Positions 52,433-61,637 are shown, counted from the first letter of the stretch. The stretch is 64,000 bases of DNA from Bradyrhizobium sp. ISRA430 (GCF_029909975.1 NZ_CP094516.1:186001-250000); one strand, 5' to 3'. Numbers and translations are program-made. The notes: a model not told the origin generated them from the sequence alone.

Positions 52433-52987
52433 CTACCTCAGCCCCTCATACACCATCAGTCCGCGTGCGATTTGCAGCTTGCGGATGGCACGCGGCAGGA
52501 GTTTCTCCGGCTGGTGCAGATAGCGCCAGGAGGTGAGGGTGAACGCGCCGAGCGGGCCGCATTCGTCGTCGAACGGTGCGAGCACGCCGGTGATGCTCAC
52601 CGGCGTGTGCGGGCGGGCGTTGAAGGGCAGGAGCAGAAGCTCGAGATGCGCTTTGCTGTCGTCCTCGCGCGCGGCGGTGAGGCCGGCGATCGCGCCGAGC
52701 GTCTCGTCGGCGACGACCGTAACGATCTCCTCGATCTCGCCGCGGCTTGCCGCGGTGAACCGTGCGGCAAAGCTCTGGTCCTTGAGGTCGCTGCCGGCGA
52801 GCGCGCAGACGCGGGTGCCGGCGACGCGGAACGGAAAGCCGAGATTCGGCTCGCAGGACAGGACGAAGATGTCCCCGAGCAGGCCGCGTACGGCGGCCGG
52901 ATCGATATCGGCCCGGTCCGGCGCCCGGGCAGCGCCGCGCTTTTCGTTCCAATACGCGAAGAATTCGCGGCTCGACGGATGTTTCAT
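52433..52987 (-). CDS. PAS_5-type protein
   Basis: 184 residues from ATG 52987 (MKHPSSREFF). Matches the short PAS_5 family: WNEKRGAARAPDRADIDP, then LGFPFRVAGTRVCALAG and FTAASRGEIEEIV. No effector domain. Cytoplasmic; signal unknown. Confidence 0.85.
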   Translation of the reverse strand: MKHPSSREFFAYWNEKRGAARAPDRADIDPAAVRGLLGDIFVLSCEPNLGFPFRVAGTRVCALAGSDLKDQSFAARFTAASRGEIEEIVTVVADETLGAIAGLTAAREDDSKAHLELLLLPFNARPHTPVSITGVLAPFDDECGPLGAFTLTSWRYLHQPEKLLPRAIRKLQIARGLMVYEGLR

Positions 52988-53199
52988 GTTTGAACGCTTA
53001 CCCCCGGGCGCGACCTCGCGGGACACACCTGTCCCGCTTCAGTGCACCCGCGATCCCTTTCGTTGTTGTGCAGGAGGGGATTTGCAGCGTCCATGCCGCG
53101 GGCACGTTTTCGGCCGCGTGGGGACCGGTTTTGCGTCGTTAACGTTAAATTAACGATGAGCTTTGCGCATCGGGCGCGGCTGGTATGGTGATCCCGATC

Positions 53200-53365
53200 G
53201 CAAGCCGCGCCGCTTTCAACCAGGTTCTCGGCGGGGCTGTACACAGGGCGTCAAACAGTTTGGTCACTGGCCGCGGGGAGGGGTGGGGATACTCCTTATT
53301 CCTCCAGGTGCCGGAAGGCCGACACGGACAGGGAGGGCTTTTCGCAGGGCCCTCCCTTTTCCTTT
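53200..53365 (+). ncRNA. Possible small RNA or attenuator leader
   Basis: No gene ends upstream on the forward strand, yet a strong terminator (53331-53365) is present, 78 bp ahead of the rhomboid start. The preceding 130 bp contain a G-rich stretch (ggggaggggtgggg) and a CTCC..TTATTCCTCC motif that could pair with Shine-Dalgarno sequences, as in rhizobial sRNAs. Start and function are unproven. Confidence 0.35.
53331..53365 (+). terminator. Rho-independent terminator upstream of rhomboid gene
   Basis: Stem GGGAGGGC / GCCCTCCC with a 10-nt loop, followed by ttttccttttg. Lies between no forward gene and the TTG of the rhomboid gene. Confidence 0.75.
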
Positions 53366-53442
53366 TGTGCACTTGCACCAGGTGGGCAAAGGCGACTATC
53401 TCCAAGCCTGTCGCTCCGTTCGCGCCTGAAAGCGAAGTACCC

Positions 53443-54249
53443 TTGGACTCCCCGCCAAATCTTCCACCAGACCAACCGGCTGCCATCGAGGAGGCTCCGC
53501 GCGAGCCGGTCCTGACGCTGCCGACGGCGCTGACCGTCTATATCGTCCTCTTGGCCTTCATCCATTTGCGGATGCTGCTGCCGGCGGACCTGGAGAACTG
53601 GACCATCGACGTCTTCGGCTTCATCCCGAAGCGCTACGATTCCTCGCTGCTCAACCTGCAGATCCCCGGCGGCACCGGGGCAAAGGTCTGGACCTTCGTC
53701 ACCTATTCGCTGCTGCACGCCAATCTCACCCATCTTGGCTTCAACGTGCTGTGGCTGCTGCCGTTCGGCAGTGCGCTGGCACGGCGCTTTGGCGCGATCC
53801 GGTTCTTCATCTTCATGGCGGTGACCGCGGCGGCCGGCGCGCTCGCCCATCTCGTCACCCACGAGCATGCGGTGGCGCCGATGATCGGCGCCTCGGCCTC
53901 GGTGTCGGGCGCGATGGCGGCAGCGATCCGCTTTGCTTTCGCGCGCGGCAGCTTCCTGTCGTTCAACCGCGCGGATGCCGAAACTGCAGCAAAGGTTCCG
54001 GCGCTGCCGCTGTCGCGGGCGCTGCGCGATGGACGGGTGCTCGCGTTCCTCGCGGTGTGGTTCGGCGTCAACATCATCTTCGGCGTCGGGGCGCTCGGGA
54101 TCGAGACCGAAGGCGCGAGCGTGGCCTGGCAGGCCCATATCGGCGGCTTCTTCACGGGGCTCTTGCTGTTTGCGCTGTTCGATCCTGTGCCGCGTGCGCG
54201 AAGCGATGCTGCGGATGCGTCATCACAGGACATTTCAAACCGTATTTGA
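53443..54249 (+). CDS. Rhomboid-family intramembrane serine protease
   Basis: 268 residues from TTG 53443 (MDSPPNLPP). Six to seven TM segments. Catalytic serine in GASASVSGAM (rhomboid GxSx) and histidine in AHIGGFFTG. The loop THLGFNVLWLLPFG has the conserved HxxxN-like region. Cleaves TM helices of unknown substrates. Confidence 0.9.
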   Translation: MDSPPNLPPDQPAAIEEAPREPVLTLPTALTVYIVLLAFIHLRMLLPADLENWTIDVFGFIPKRYDSSLLNLQIPGGTGAKVWTFVTYSLLHANLTHLGFNVLWLLPFGSALARRFGAIRFFIFMAVTAAAGALAHLVTHEHAVAPMIGASASVSGAMAAAIRFAFARGSFLSFNRADAETAAKVPALPLSRALRDGRVLAFLAVWFGVNIIFGVGALGIETEGASVAWQAHIGGFFTGLLLFALFDPVPRARSDAADASSQDISNRI

Positions 54250-54436
54250 AGCGGCGCTTGCGGCGCCGCCCGAATTCATCCATCATCGCAACGAAGAATG
54301 TTCCGAAGCAACAAGCCGCTAGCGGCGGTGCTTCGACAGGCGCCTGAAGCATGAACCGGCGCTGTAACTGTTAGTTGAAGACTCGCGAACAAGTCCGGGC
54401 CGCGCAAGCGGACGGACGGGATTCAGGGAGGCGACA

Positions 54437-54865
54437 ATGACGGTACGTTCCATTCTTAGCGCCAAGGGCCATCAGATCATGAGCGTCGAGCCCGATGCCA
54501 AGCTCGCGACCGTGGTGAAACTGCTCGGCGAGAAGAAGATCGGCGCGGTGCTGGTGATGAATCAGAGCCGGCTGGAAGGCATCCTGTCCGAGCGTGACAT
54601 CGTGCGCGTGCTCGGCGACCGAGGCGCAGGCGTGCTGGAGGAGCCCGTGAGCCAAGTCATGACCCGCAAGGTCGTGACCTGCAAGGAAACCGACACGGTG
54701 GCCGAGCTCATGGAGACGATGACCACCGGCAAGTTCCGCCATCTGCCCGTGGTCGACAACGGCAAGGTGGTCGGCATCATCTCGATCGGCGACATCGTCA
54801 AGCGCCGCGTGCAGGAATACGAAACCGAGCAGGAAGCCCTGCGCGACTACATCAAGACCGCCTGA
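54437..54865 (+). CDS. CBS-domain protein
   Basis: 142 residues from ATG 54437, with GGAGG upstream (gGGAGGcgaca). Two tandem CBS motifs (about 8-60 and 75-130) with LSERDIVRVLGDRG and the typical GIISIGDIVKRR end. Binds adenine nucleotides in related proteins. Convergent with the patatin gene, 7 bp gap. Confidence 0.93.
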   Translation: MTVRSILSAKGHQIMSVEPDAKLATVVKLLGEKKIGAVLVMNQSRLEGILSERDIVRVLGDRGAGVLEEPVSQVMTRKVVTCKETDTVAELMETMTTGKFRHLPVVDNGKVVGIISIGDIVKRRVQEYETEQEALRDYIKTA

Positions 54866-54872
54866 ACCGGGC

Positions 54873-55901
54873 TCAATCGCCGGCCTTCGGCGCGGTGCCG
54901 TCGGGCGCCGGCGCCAGAACTTGGATAGCCTCCTGAATCGAATCCAGCGCGCGCTCGGTGGCGCGCGTGCCGAACGCGATCAGATCGTCGGCGCGATGGA
55001 AGTCGAACCAGCCGATCTGGCCGACCCGCGGCGTGATCAGCATGTCCGGCGGGTCGCCGGCTAATCTGGCACGGGTGATGCGGTCTTGCATGATGTTGAA
55101 GGCATCCACCATCACCGCCGAGATGCCGGGCCGTCCGCCGCCGCCGAAGAACTCGCGCTTCACCGTGCGCTCCGGCGAGAAGAAGCGCGGAAAGCGCCGC
55201 TTCGTCGCGGGCTCTTCGGTCACAGGCGCGATCGGCTCGGGTACCGCACCATGCGAATAGATCGTCGTGGAATGGGTGAAAATGTCGCTTGAAAGGTTCG
55301 CCGCGATGACGATTTCCGCGCCGAGCGCCCGTGCGGCCGAGACCGGCACCGGGTTCACCAGCGCGCCGTCGACCAGCCAGCGGTCGCCAACCAGCACGGG
55401 CGAGAAGATGCCGGGCAGGGCGTAGGAGGCGCGCATCGCGTCGACCACACGGCCATGGGTCAGCCAGATCTCGTGACCGGTACGGACCTCGGTCGCAACG
55501 GACGCGAATTTCACGCCGAGGTCCTCGATCAGGGTCGGGCCGATCGATGCCTCGAGCCGGGTTGCGAGCTTCTCGCCCCCGATCAGGCCGGAGCCGTTGA
55601 GGCGGATGTCGAGATAGCCGAGGATGTTGCGCACGCCTTGCAGGCTGCGCGCCCAGTCCTCCAGCGTGTCGAGCTGCCCGGTCGCGTAGGCGCCGCCGAC
55701 CACCGCGCCGATCGAGGTACCGACCACGACGTTGGGCACGATGCCGTTCGCGAGCAGCGTTCTCAGGATACCGATATGGGCAAATCCGCGGGCCGCCCCG
55801 CCGCCAAGGGCAAGGCCGATAACCGGTCGGCGAATGCTGCCGAGCCCGATCTTCTCGCCGTTCGAGACGCTTGCGCCCCGACCTTTCAACATGTCCAGCA
55901 C
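54873..55901 (-). CDS. Patatin-like phospholipase
   Basis: 342 residues from ATG 55901. Oxyanion hole GGGAARG (near residue 34), nucleophile GTSIGA, and catalytic aspartate in VDGALVNP. No signal peptide. Lipid acyl hydrolase family (RssA-like). Confidence 0.93.
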   Translation of the reverse strand: MLDMLKGRGASVSNGEKIGLGSIRRPVIGLALGGGAARGFAHIGILRTLLANGIVPNVVVGTSIGAVVGGAYATGQLDTLEDWARSLQGVRNILGYLDIRLNGSGLIGGEKLATRLEASIGPTLIEDLGVKFASVATEVRTGHEIWLTHGRVVDAMRASYALPGIFSPVLVGDRWLVDGALVNPVPVSAARALGAEIVIAANLSSDIFTHSTTIYSHGAVPEPIAPVTEEPATKRRFPRFFSPERTVKREFFGGGGRPGISAVMVDAFNIMQDRITRARLAGDPPDMLITPRVGQIGWFDFHRADDLIAFGTRATERALDSIQEAIQVLAPAPDGTAPKAGD

Positions 55902-55987
55902 CGAAACTCTCCTACGCCGGGGCCAGCCGCATCACCAGACTAGGCGCCACACTGCCGCGCCGCCAGAACCAGGACGAAGCATGGTTT

Positions 55988-56107
55988 ATGCCGCTTTGGG
56001 AAGGGCACTGGGCAGGAGTATGGCGATGGGCTGTTGTCTTAAGTCTAATCACGCAGGCGTCAATCGGGTTCCAGATGACCGTATTTCCTGGGGTTCCTGA
56101 GGCTTGA
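55988..56107 (+). CDS. Possible 39-residue Trp-rich membrane protein
   Basis: Forward frame ATG 55988 to TGA 56107. Starts MPLWEGHWAGVWRWAVVLSL and ends FPGVPEA. One hydrophobic helix (WAVVLSLITQASIGF). No clear Shine-Dalgarno. Listed because the composition looks like a small membrane protein; it needs comparison. Confidence 0.35.
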   Translation: MPLWEGHWAGVWRWAVVLSLITQASIGFQMTVFPGVPEA

Positions 56108-56139
56108 ATTTGCCGCGTTTTCGGTCAAAAGCAGGTGAC

Positions 56140-57210
56140 ATGATTAGTGGGGGTGACGGCATCATCAGATGGCGGCGCAGCGTTCGGCTGCTGCCGGCTG
56201 TAAGCCTTGCCGCATGCCTCTTGTTTTTCGGCCAAAACGCCGTGCAAGCGCAGCTTTTCTCCGATCGCCCGCCCCCGGTGCCACCGGCCTCGGTGCCAGA
56301 CCCCGGCGGCGCGGTGAGCCTGGCGCCGCCTTCGGGACCGGGCGCCGCACCGCCCAGCCTGCCGCCGACCCTGACGCAGCCGACTTCCCCGACGATTCCG
56401 CCCGCGCTTACGACGGTGCCGCCGTCCGCGCCGCTCAACGTCGCCGCCCCCGGACAGGCCGTGCTCTCGCTGACCGCGAAATACGGCAAGGACCTGCCGG
56501 CGATCAGCAGCGGGCTGGTGTGGCGGGTGTTTGCCGACCGGCCGGACGAGAACGGCACCTTCAAGCTGATCCGCGAGGATCGCAACGCCACGCCCAATAT
56601 CGTGCTGCCGCCCGGCAATTATGTCGTGCACGTCGCCTTCGGTCTCGTCAGCGCCGTGCGCACGGTCAGCCTGAAGGCGGAGACCGACCGTGAATCCTTC
56701 GTGCTGCCCGCGGGCGGCCTGCGCATCGAAGGCCGCGTCGGCACCAGCCGCATTCCGCAGAACCAGATCTCGTTCGCGATCTACAAGGGCAGCCAGTTCG
56801 AGTCCGGTGAGCGCGCCTCGCTGGTGCCGAACGTCGCGGCCGGCGACGTCGTGCTGCTGCCGGAGGGCACCTACTACATCATCTCCAACTACGGCGACGC
56901 CAACTCGGTGGTGCGCTCGGACATTCGCGTCCAGGCCGGCAAGCTCACCGACGTCACCATCACCCACCGCGCCGCCGTGATCACGCTCAAACTCGTCAGC
57001 GACAAGGGCGGCGAGGCGCTCGCCAATACCGCCTGGTCGGTGCTGACGCCAGGCGGCGACGTCATCAAGGAATCGATCGGCGCCTTCCCGCGCGTCGTGC
57101 TCTCCGAAGGCGAATACCGCGCCATCGCCAAGAACGAAGGCAAGGTCTACGAGCGCGGCTTCAACGTCGTGAACGGCGTCGACGGCGAGGTCGAAGTCGT
57201 CGCCCGCTAA
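56140..57210 (+). CDS. Secreted protein, Pro-rich linker and beta-rich domains
   Basis: 356 residues from ATG 56140 (MISGGDGIIRW). Signal sequence (LLPAVSLAACLLFFGQNAVQA), then a Pro-rich linker of about 65 residues, then three to four beta-sandwich-like repeats. Repeated elements are FVLPAGGLRIEGRVG, VVLLPEGTYYIISNYGDAN and RVVLSEGEYRAIAKNEG. This pattern resembles surface carboxypeptidase-regulatory-like domains. Function unknown. Confidence 0.78.
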   Translation: MISGGDGIIRWRRSVRLLPAVSLAACLLFFGQNAVQAQLFSDRPPPVPPASVPDPGGAVSLAPPSGPGAAPPSLPPTLTQPTSPTIPPALTTVPPSAPLNVAAPGQAVLSLTAKYGKDLPAISSGLVWRVFADRPDENGTFKLIREDRNATPNIVLPPGNYVVHVAFGLVSAVRTVSLKAETDRESFVLPAGGLRIEGRVGTSRIPQNQISFAIYKGSQFESGERASLVPNVAAGDVVLLPEGTYYIISNYGDANSVVRSDIRVQAGKLTDVTITHRAAVITLKLVSDKGGEALANTAWSVLTPGGDVIKESIGAFPRVVLSEGEYRAIAKNEGKVYERGFNVVNGVDGEVEVVAR

Positions 57211-57692
57211 GCTGAACGCGGGATACCGCCGGGCGCAACTCGCTGCGCACCCTTTTCCTGCTGATCGTCCGGATGGCCGTGACTGGGCTGATTCCGATCC
57301 TGCAGACTTCCGCAATATCGTACCGCACTTCTCATTCAGCGCACCAAATCCAGTTGTGGTGCGGCGAAGCGGCCGCGCAAGGCGATCACTGTTCCTTGTC
57401 GCCTGCTGACGCCCGTCATTCCCCGTCATTCATAGCGGTGAGCGGATGCTCACCATCATGTTTTTTGCGTTCTGATGTGAATACGAAACCGCGCGCAACA
57501 CCTATCGCTGCAGCGCATTCCCAGAGCTGTGCATTCGTCACAGCCGGCCTGCGGCTACGCAATTTCGACAATCAATTTTATTCTCTTTCCGCTCCGCTGC
57601 GCTATATGTCGGGCATCGGTCCAAGGGAGCCCGGAGCGCAGAGCATCGACGCCTGCGCCGCCGGCAGTGAGCAGAAGGCCCAGCCCGTCGAG
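57211..57692. other. Intergenic stretch with a weak terminator
   Basis: 482 bp. The only structure is GGTGAGC-ggat-GCTCACC (57437-57454) followed after 6 nt by T6 (57461-57466). Weak terminator on the forward strand; nothing else recognised. Confidence 0.45.
57437..57466 (+). terminator. Weak rho-independent terminator
   Basis: 7-bp perfect stem, 4-nt loop, then atcatg and six T. It lies 227 bp after the preceding gene. Confidence 0.5.
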
Positions 57693-57887
57693 ATGTTCGA
57701 AGTGGTCCTAACGAGGCGCAAGCGGTTTGGCTGGCGATGGCAAGTCAGCGACCAGTCCGGCAAGATATTTGCGGACGGGTTCGAGCGCACGCGTCCGGCC
57801 GCCAAGTATCATGGCGAGCGTGCGCTGTTCTTTCTCCTGTCACAGGCCTATCTGACCAACCGCTCCGCAGCCTCCAGCGAAGACTGA
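57693..57887 (+). CDS. Small conserved-looking hypothetical protein
   Basis: 64 residues from ATG 57693. Contains MFEVVLTRRKRFGWRWQV, DQSGKIFADGFERTRPAAKY and GERALFFLL. The pattern is familiar from short Bradyrhizobium proteins. Upstream extension of the frame to 57273 lacks coding character. Function unknown. Confidence 0.75.
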   Translation: MFEVVLTRRKRFGWRWQVSDQSGKIFADGFERTRPAAKYHGERALFFLLSQAYLTNRSAASSED

Positions 57888-57932
57888 TTGCGCGCCCTAC
57901 GCTGTTCGGTGCGCGGCAGCAGCCGCTATCCC

Positions 57933-57966
57933 GCAGCCCGGATCGAGCGCATCGAAAGCCGGAATA
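57933..57966. repeat. Fragment of the 41458/42278/43195 repeat family
   Basis: gcagcccggatcgagcgcat then cgaaagccggaatag. Degenerate copy. Confidence 0.4.
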
Positions 57967-57971
57967 GTCTC

Positions 57972-58092
57972 GTAGGGTGGGTTTGCCGACCGCGTCCGCC
58001 GTAGCTCAACCAGCGAAGGCGGAAGGCGTAACCCACCACGTCTCGCGACGGGAAGCTAAAGTGGTGGGTTACGCTTCGCTAACCCACCCTAC
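57972..58092. repeat. 121-bp palindromic repeat element
   Basis: Terminal inverted repeat GTAGGGTGGGTT (57972-57983) with AACCCACCCTAC (58081-58092). Internal 14-bp perfect inverted repeat GCGTAACCCACCAC (58026-58039) with GTGGTGGGTTACGC (58061-58074). MITE/REP-like; no gene inside. Confidence 0.8.
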
Positions 58093-58199
58093 AAGTCCTT
58101 GCGCTGCCCGTCGGGCAAAACACGCCAGCGATAGGTCAATTCGCTAGACGAAAATATTCGTCTTTACAGAAATTCTGTTTTGCCGTAGTTTTCGCTCAC

Positions 58200-58640
58200 T
58201 CCGGCCCAAGGAAGAGGGGCGTATCGCGATCGTCACGACACGCGGGCCGGGCGGCGGTGGATGCAGGTCACGTCGGCGCGAAGGGCTTTGCAGGGCGGGC
58301 GACCGTGAGCGAAGGCATCGCGCACACGACCGGTGTGATCAGCGTACGGCAAAATCGTGTGGTCCTGGCGCCCGGAGTCTGTGCGTCAAGTCTTGCGGAG
58401 ATGTGGCGGCCCGACCGGACCGCGCGCATCAGCCATCTGCAAGGCGACGGGGGCAATAGTGCATCGCTCCCCGGGGAGAGCGCGACATAAGCCGTTCCAA
58501 CCACTGCGCAGGGAAGGCCGGGATGTTTTCCGGTTGCCCCGCGGTTTTTCCCGCTGTGCATTGTAGCGCAAACTACTCTTGCGCATGGCGGGCCATGGGA
58601 GCCAGCCGGCTCCCGGTCTTCCCTGCGCCCTCTTTCATTG
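58200..58640. repeat. Long repeated intergenic element with 18-bp inverted repeat
   Basis: About 440 bp. Near its right end GCGCAGGGAAGGCCGGGA (58506-58523) pairs with TCCCGGTCTTCCCTGCGC (58611-58628; one mismatch). The segment resembles a repeated non-coding element I remember from Bradyrhizobium and Rhodopseudomonas. Forward and reverse open frames inside are judged not to be genes. Confidence 0.6.
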
Positions 58641-58748
58641 GTGAGGGTGAAGCGACGAAGCAAGCTCGGGCGAAACAAGCCGCGAGAATGCGAAGCTATT
58701 TCCGAGACCGACATGCGAATTGAGAAAGCGATGCGTGTCCCCACACTT

Positions 58749-58828
58749 CGTCATTGCGAGCGCAGCGAAGCAATCCAGAATCCTTCCGCGGCGGCAGCCT
58801 GGATTGCTTCGCTGCGCTCGCAATGACG
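58749..58828. repeat. Perfect REP palindrome
   Basis: 28-bp perfect inverted repeat (58749-58776 with 58801-58828), 24-nt spacer. Same family as 2206-2278. Confidence 0.9.
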
Positions 58829-58860
58829 AGGTTGAGGCAGTTGCGTGCAATGCGCCCCAC

Positions 58861-58985
58861 CGTCGTCCTGGCGAAAGCCAGGATCCATTACCCCGGTCAG
58901 CGTTATTGAAACGACGGCTGTGGCCACCATCGTGCCGAACAATAACCGCCTGTGGTTACGGGTCCTGGCTTTCGCCAGGACGACG
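58861..58985. repeat. Palindromic repeat pair
   Basis: 23-bp perfect inverted repeat (58861-58883 with 58963-58985) beginning cgtcgtcctggcg and ending ccaggacgacg. Same family as 467-494. Confidence 0.85.
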
Positions 58986-59031
58986 AGGATGCGGCAACGT
59001 TTTCATCAGTCTCACAGCGCGTGAAAAGAAA

Positions 59032-59082
59032 CTGTCATAGTCTCTAACGCGCACTAACCAACGCCTGACTTAAAACTGTCAT
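59032..59082 (+). promoter_or_regulatory. Repeated CTGTCAT motifs (PHO-box-like)
   Basis: CTGTCAT at 59032-59038 and 59076-59082, each within (A/G)AAACTGTCATA(G/A)TC, spaced exactly 44 bp. CTGACTT (59065-59071) precedes the second by a 4-bp AAAA spacer, as in a PhoB box. Upstream of the GGDEF-EAL gene. Confidence 0.45.
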
Positions 59083-59171
59083 AATCGCCCTTTGCGCGGA
59101 ACGATCGCACGCTTTTTACATGCCGTTAAGTGGGCCTGCATTGGATGCGGCGGGAAGTTGCGTTGGGGACG

Positions 59172-61637
59172 ATGATGAGTGCCGCAAAGAAAGCGCCGGG
59201 GAAATCGGCCACCGAGATGTTCGACGACATGCCGGTGCTTCAGCGCAAATGGCGTGCTGCGCTGCGCCCGGGCGAGCGGCTTCCGCGCTACGAGGATGTG
59301 ATGCTCGGCAGCCTTGGGCGGCTCGCCGACCATATCGCACTCCTGAAGGGCGACGGCGCGCTCGAACTGTCGCGCAGCGGACGCTACGTGCAGAAATGGC
59401 TCGGCGACGAGCGCTGGGACATTCCGGTCACGGAGCTGGCGCCGGACTGCGCCACCGCACTGTCGGAAGCGGTGGCGAGCGCGCTCGAGAACGGGCGGCC
59501 GTATCAGGCAAGCGCGCATTGTGTCCGCGACGGCATGGTCAGGACCTACGACGTGCTGGCGCTGCCGACCGCCTCGCGCTGGGGCGCGACGTTGGTCGGT
59601 GCCTATGTCAACGAGCGCGGCGCTCAATACAATCTTCTCGACGCGATCTTCTCGTCGACCGACGACGCGGTGGTGTCGCTGGCGACGCTGCGCGACGCTC
59701 ATGGCCAGCCGTTCGATCTGCAGGTCGTCCATCACAACAGGAGCGCGGAGCTGCTGCTGAACGTCGCGAACCGCGGCCTGTTGTGGCGCCGTATCAAGGA
59801 GAGCGGAACGCTGCTGGCCTCAAGCGAGATCATGGCAATCCTGTTTGCGGCGGTCTCCGGCGGCCGCAGCGAGCAGCTCGAGATCGAGGCGGATGGCCGC
59901 CATCTGCGCCTGAGCGCCACTGCCTTCGCCGATATCGTCTCGCTGACGATCTCCGACGTCACGGCGCTGAAGCGGCGCGACGCCTCGTTCCGCTTGCTGT
60001 TCGACAACAACCCGATGCCGATGTGGGTGTTCGACGCGGAGACGAAGAAATTTCTCGGCGTCAACGACGCCGCGGTCCAACACTACGGCTACAGCCGCGC
60101 CACCTTCCTGCGCATGACGCTGCCCGAGATCTGGCCGCAGGACGAGTGGGACAGCCACGCCGAAGCGCTCGAACGCATCGGCGATGCCTATCACTCCTCG
60201 CGCAACTGGCGGCATCTCCGCGCCGACGGCAGCGAGATCGAGGTCCTGACCTTCGGCCGCCGCGTCACCTTCAATGATCGCGATGGCTATCTGGTCGCGG
60301 TGGTCGATATCACCGAGCGGCGCAAGGCCGAGGCTCGCATCGCCCACATGGCGCACCATGACGGACTCACGGACCTGCCGAACCGCGAATATTTCCAGGA
60401 CCGCTTGCGGCAGGCGCTCGACCAGTCCGGCGGCAAGCGGGTCGGCGTGCTCTGCATCGATCTCGACCTGTTCAAGAACGTCAACGATTCCTTCGGCCAT
60501 CCCGTCGGCGACCGCCTGCTGAAGCAGGTCGCCGAGCGGCTCGCAACGGCGATCCGCGGCCCCAACCTTGCCGCGCGGCTCGGTGGTGACGAGTTCGCGG
60601 TGATCTTGGCGGCGGACGTCTCGCCGAACGAGGCCAGCGCCTGCGCCACGCTGCTGATCGAGATGCTGAGCGCGCCCTATGACGTCGACGGGCTCGAGAC
60701 GGTGATCGGCGCGAGCATCGGCATCGCGTTGTCGCCGGGTGACGGCGCGACGTCGGAGGAATTGCTGCGCAATGCCGACATGGCGCTGTACCGCGCAAAG
60801 TCGGACGGCGGCGGCGTACACCATTTCTTCGAGCGGGAGATGGACCTCCAGGCGCAGAAGCGGCGAGATATGGAAGTCGATCTGCGCCGTGCCTTCGCCA
60901 ATGGCGAGTTCGAGCTGCACTACCAGCCGCTGGTGTCGATCGCATCCGATCGCATCTCCGGCTTCGAGTCGCTCCTGCGCTGGCGCCATCCGGACAAGGG
61001 CATGATCTCGCCGGCGGAATTCATCCCCGTCGCCGAGGACATCGGCCTGATCACCCAGCTCGGCGAATGGGTGCTGCGCGAAGCCTGCGCCGAGGCGGTG
61101 AAATGGCCTGTTGACGTCAAGGTCGCCGTCAATCTGTCGCCCGCGCAATTCCGCAGCCGCAATCTGGTTCAGGTCGTGATCTCGGCCTTGGCGCAGTCCG
61201 GCCTGTCGCCGCGGCGGCTCGAGCTCGAGATCACCGAGTCGATCTTCCTCGCCGAGACCGATGCCAATCTCGCGATCCTGCACCAGTTGCGCGAGCTCGG
61301 CGTCGGCATCTCCATGGACGATTTCGGCACCGGCTATTCGAGCCTCAGCTACCTGCGCAGCTTCCCCTTCGACAAGATCAAGATCGACCGCTCCTTCGTC
61401 AAAGACCTCGCGCAGCGTCCCGATTGCGGTGCGATCGTGCGCGCCATCTCGGGACTCGGACGCAGCCTCAACATCACGACGACCGCCGAAGGCGTCGAGA
61501 CCGAGGACCAGCTCGACTGGCTGCGCGCGGAAGGCTGCAACGAGGTGCAGGGTTTTCTGTTCAGCGCGGCGCGGCCTGCCGCCGAAATCGCCAAGCTGCT
61601 CACCGAGTTCGGCCAGCGCGCCTCACGGGCGGCGTAG
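59172..61637 (+). CDS. PAS-GGDEF-EAL protein (c-di-GMP turnover)
   Basis: 821 residues from ATG 59172; a frame start at 59130 is less likely. N-terminal PAS-like domains, one around residues 30-150 and another around 265-390 (FRLLFDNNPMPMWVFDAETK). GGDEF at 471-475 (RLGGDEFAVIL). The EAL domain begins near 570 with ESL at 599-601 in place of EAL, plus MDDFGTGYSSL and TAEGVET. Intact GGDEF and most EAL residues allow either activity. No TM, so cytoplasmic. Confidence 0.93.
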   Translation: MMSAAKKAPGKSATEMFDDMPVLQRKWRAALRPGERLPRYEDVMLGSLGRLADHIALLKGDGALELSRSGRYVQKWLGDERWDIPVTELAPDCATALSEAVASALENGRPYQASAHCVRDGMVRTYDVLALPTASRWGATLVGAYVNERGAQYNLLDAIFSSTDDAVVSLATLRDAHGQPFDLQVVHHNRSAELLLNVANRGLLWRRIKESGTLLASSEIMAILFAAVSGGRSEQLEIEADGRHLRLSATAFADIVSLTISDVTALKRRDASFRLLFDNNPMPMWVFDAETKKFLGVNDAAVQHYGYSRATFLRMTLPEIWPQDEWDSHAEALERIGDAYHSSRNWRHLRADGSEIEVLTFGRRVTFNDRDGYLVAVVDITERRKAEARIAHMAHHDGLTDLPNREYFQDRLRQALDQSGGKRVGVLCIDLDLFKNVNDSFGHPVGDRLLKQVAERLATAIRGPNLAARLGGDEFAVILAADVSPNEASACATLLIEMLSAPYDVDGLETVIGASIGIALSPGDGATSEELLRNADMALYRAKSDGGGVHHFFEREMDLQAQKRRDMEVDLRRAFANGEFELHYQPLVSIASDRISGFESLLRWRHPDKGMISPAEFIPVAEDIGLITQLGEWVLREACAEAVKWPVDVKVAVNLSPAQFRSRNLVQVVISALAQSGLSPRRLELEITESIFLAETDANLAILHQLRELGVGISMDDFGTGYSSLSYLRSFPFDKIKIDRSFVKDLAQRPDCGAIVRAISGLGRSLNITTTAEGVETEDQLDWLRAEGCNEVQGFLFSAARPAAEIAKLLTEFGQRASRAA

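Noticed and set aside
58257..58490. 77-codon frame in the repeat block
   Set aside because: Lies inside a repeated non-coding element and has no family feature.
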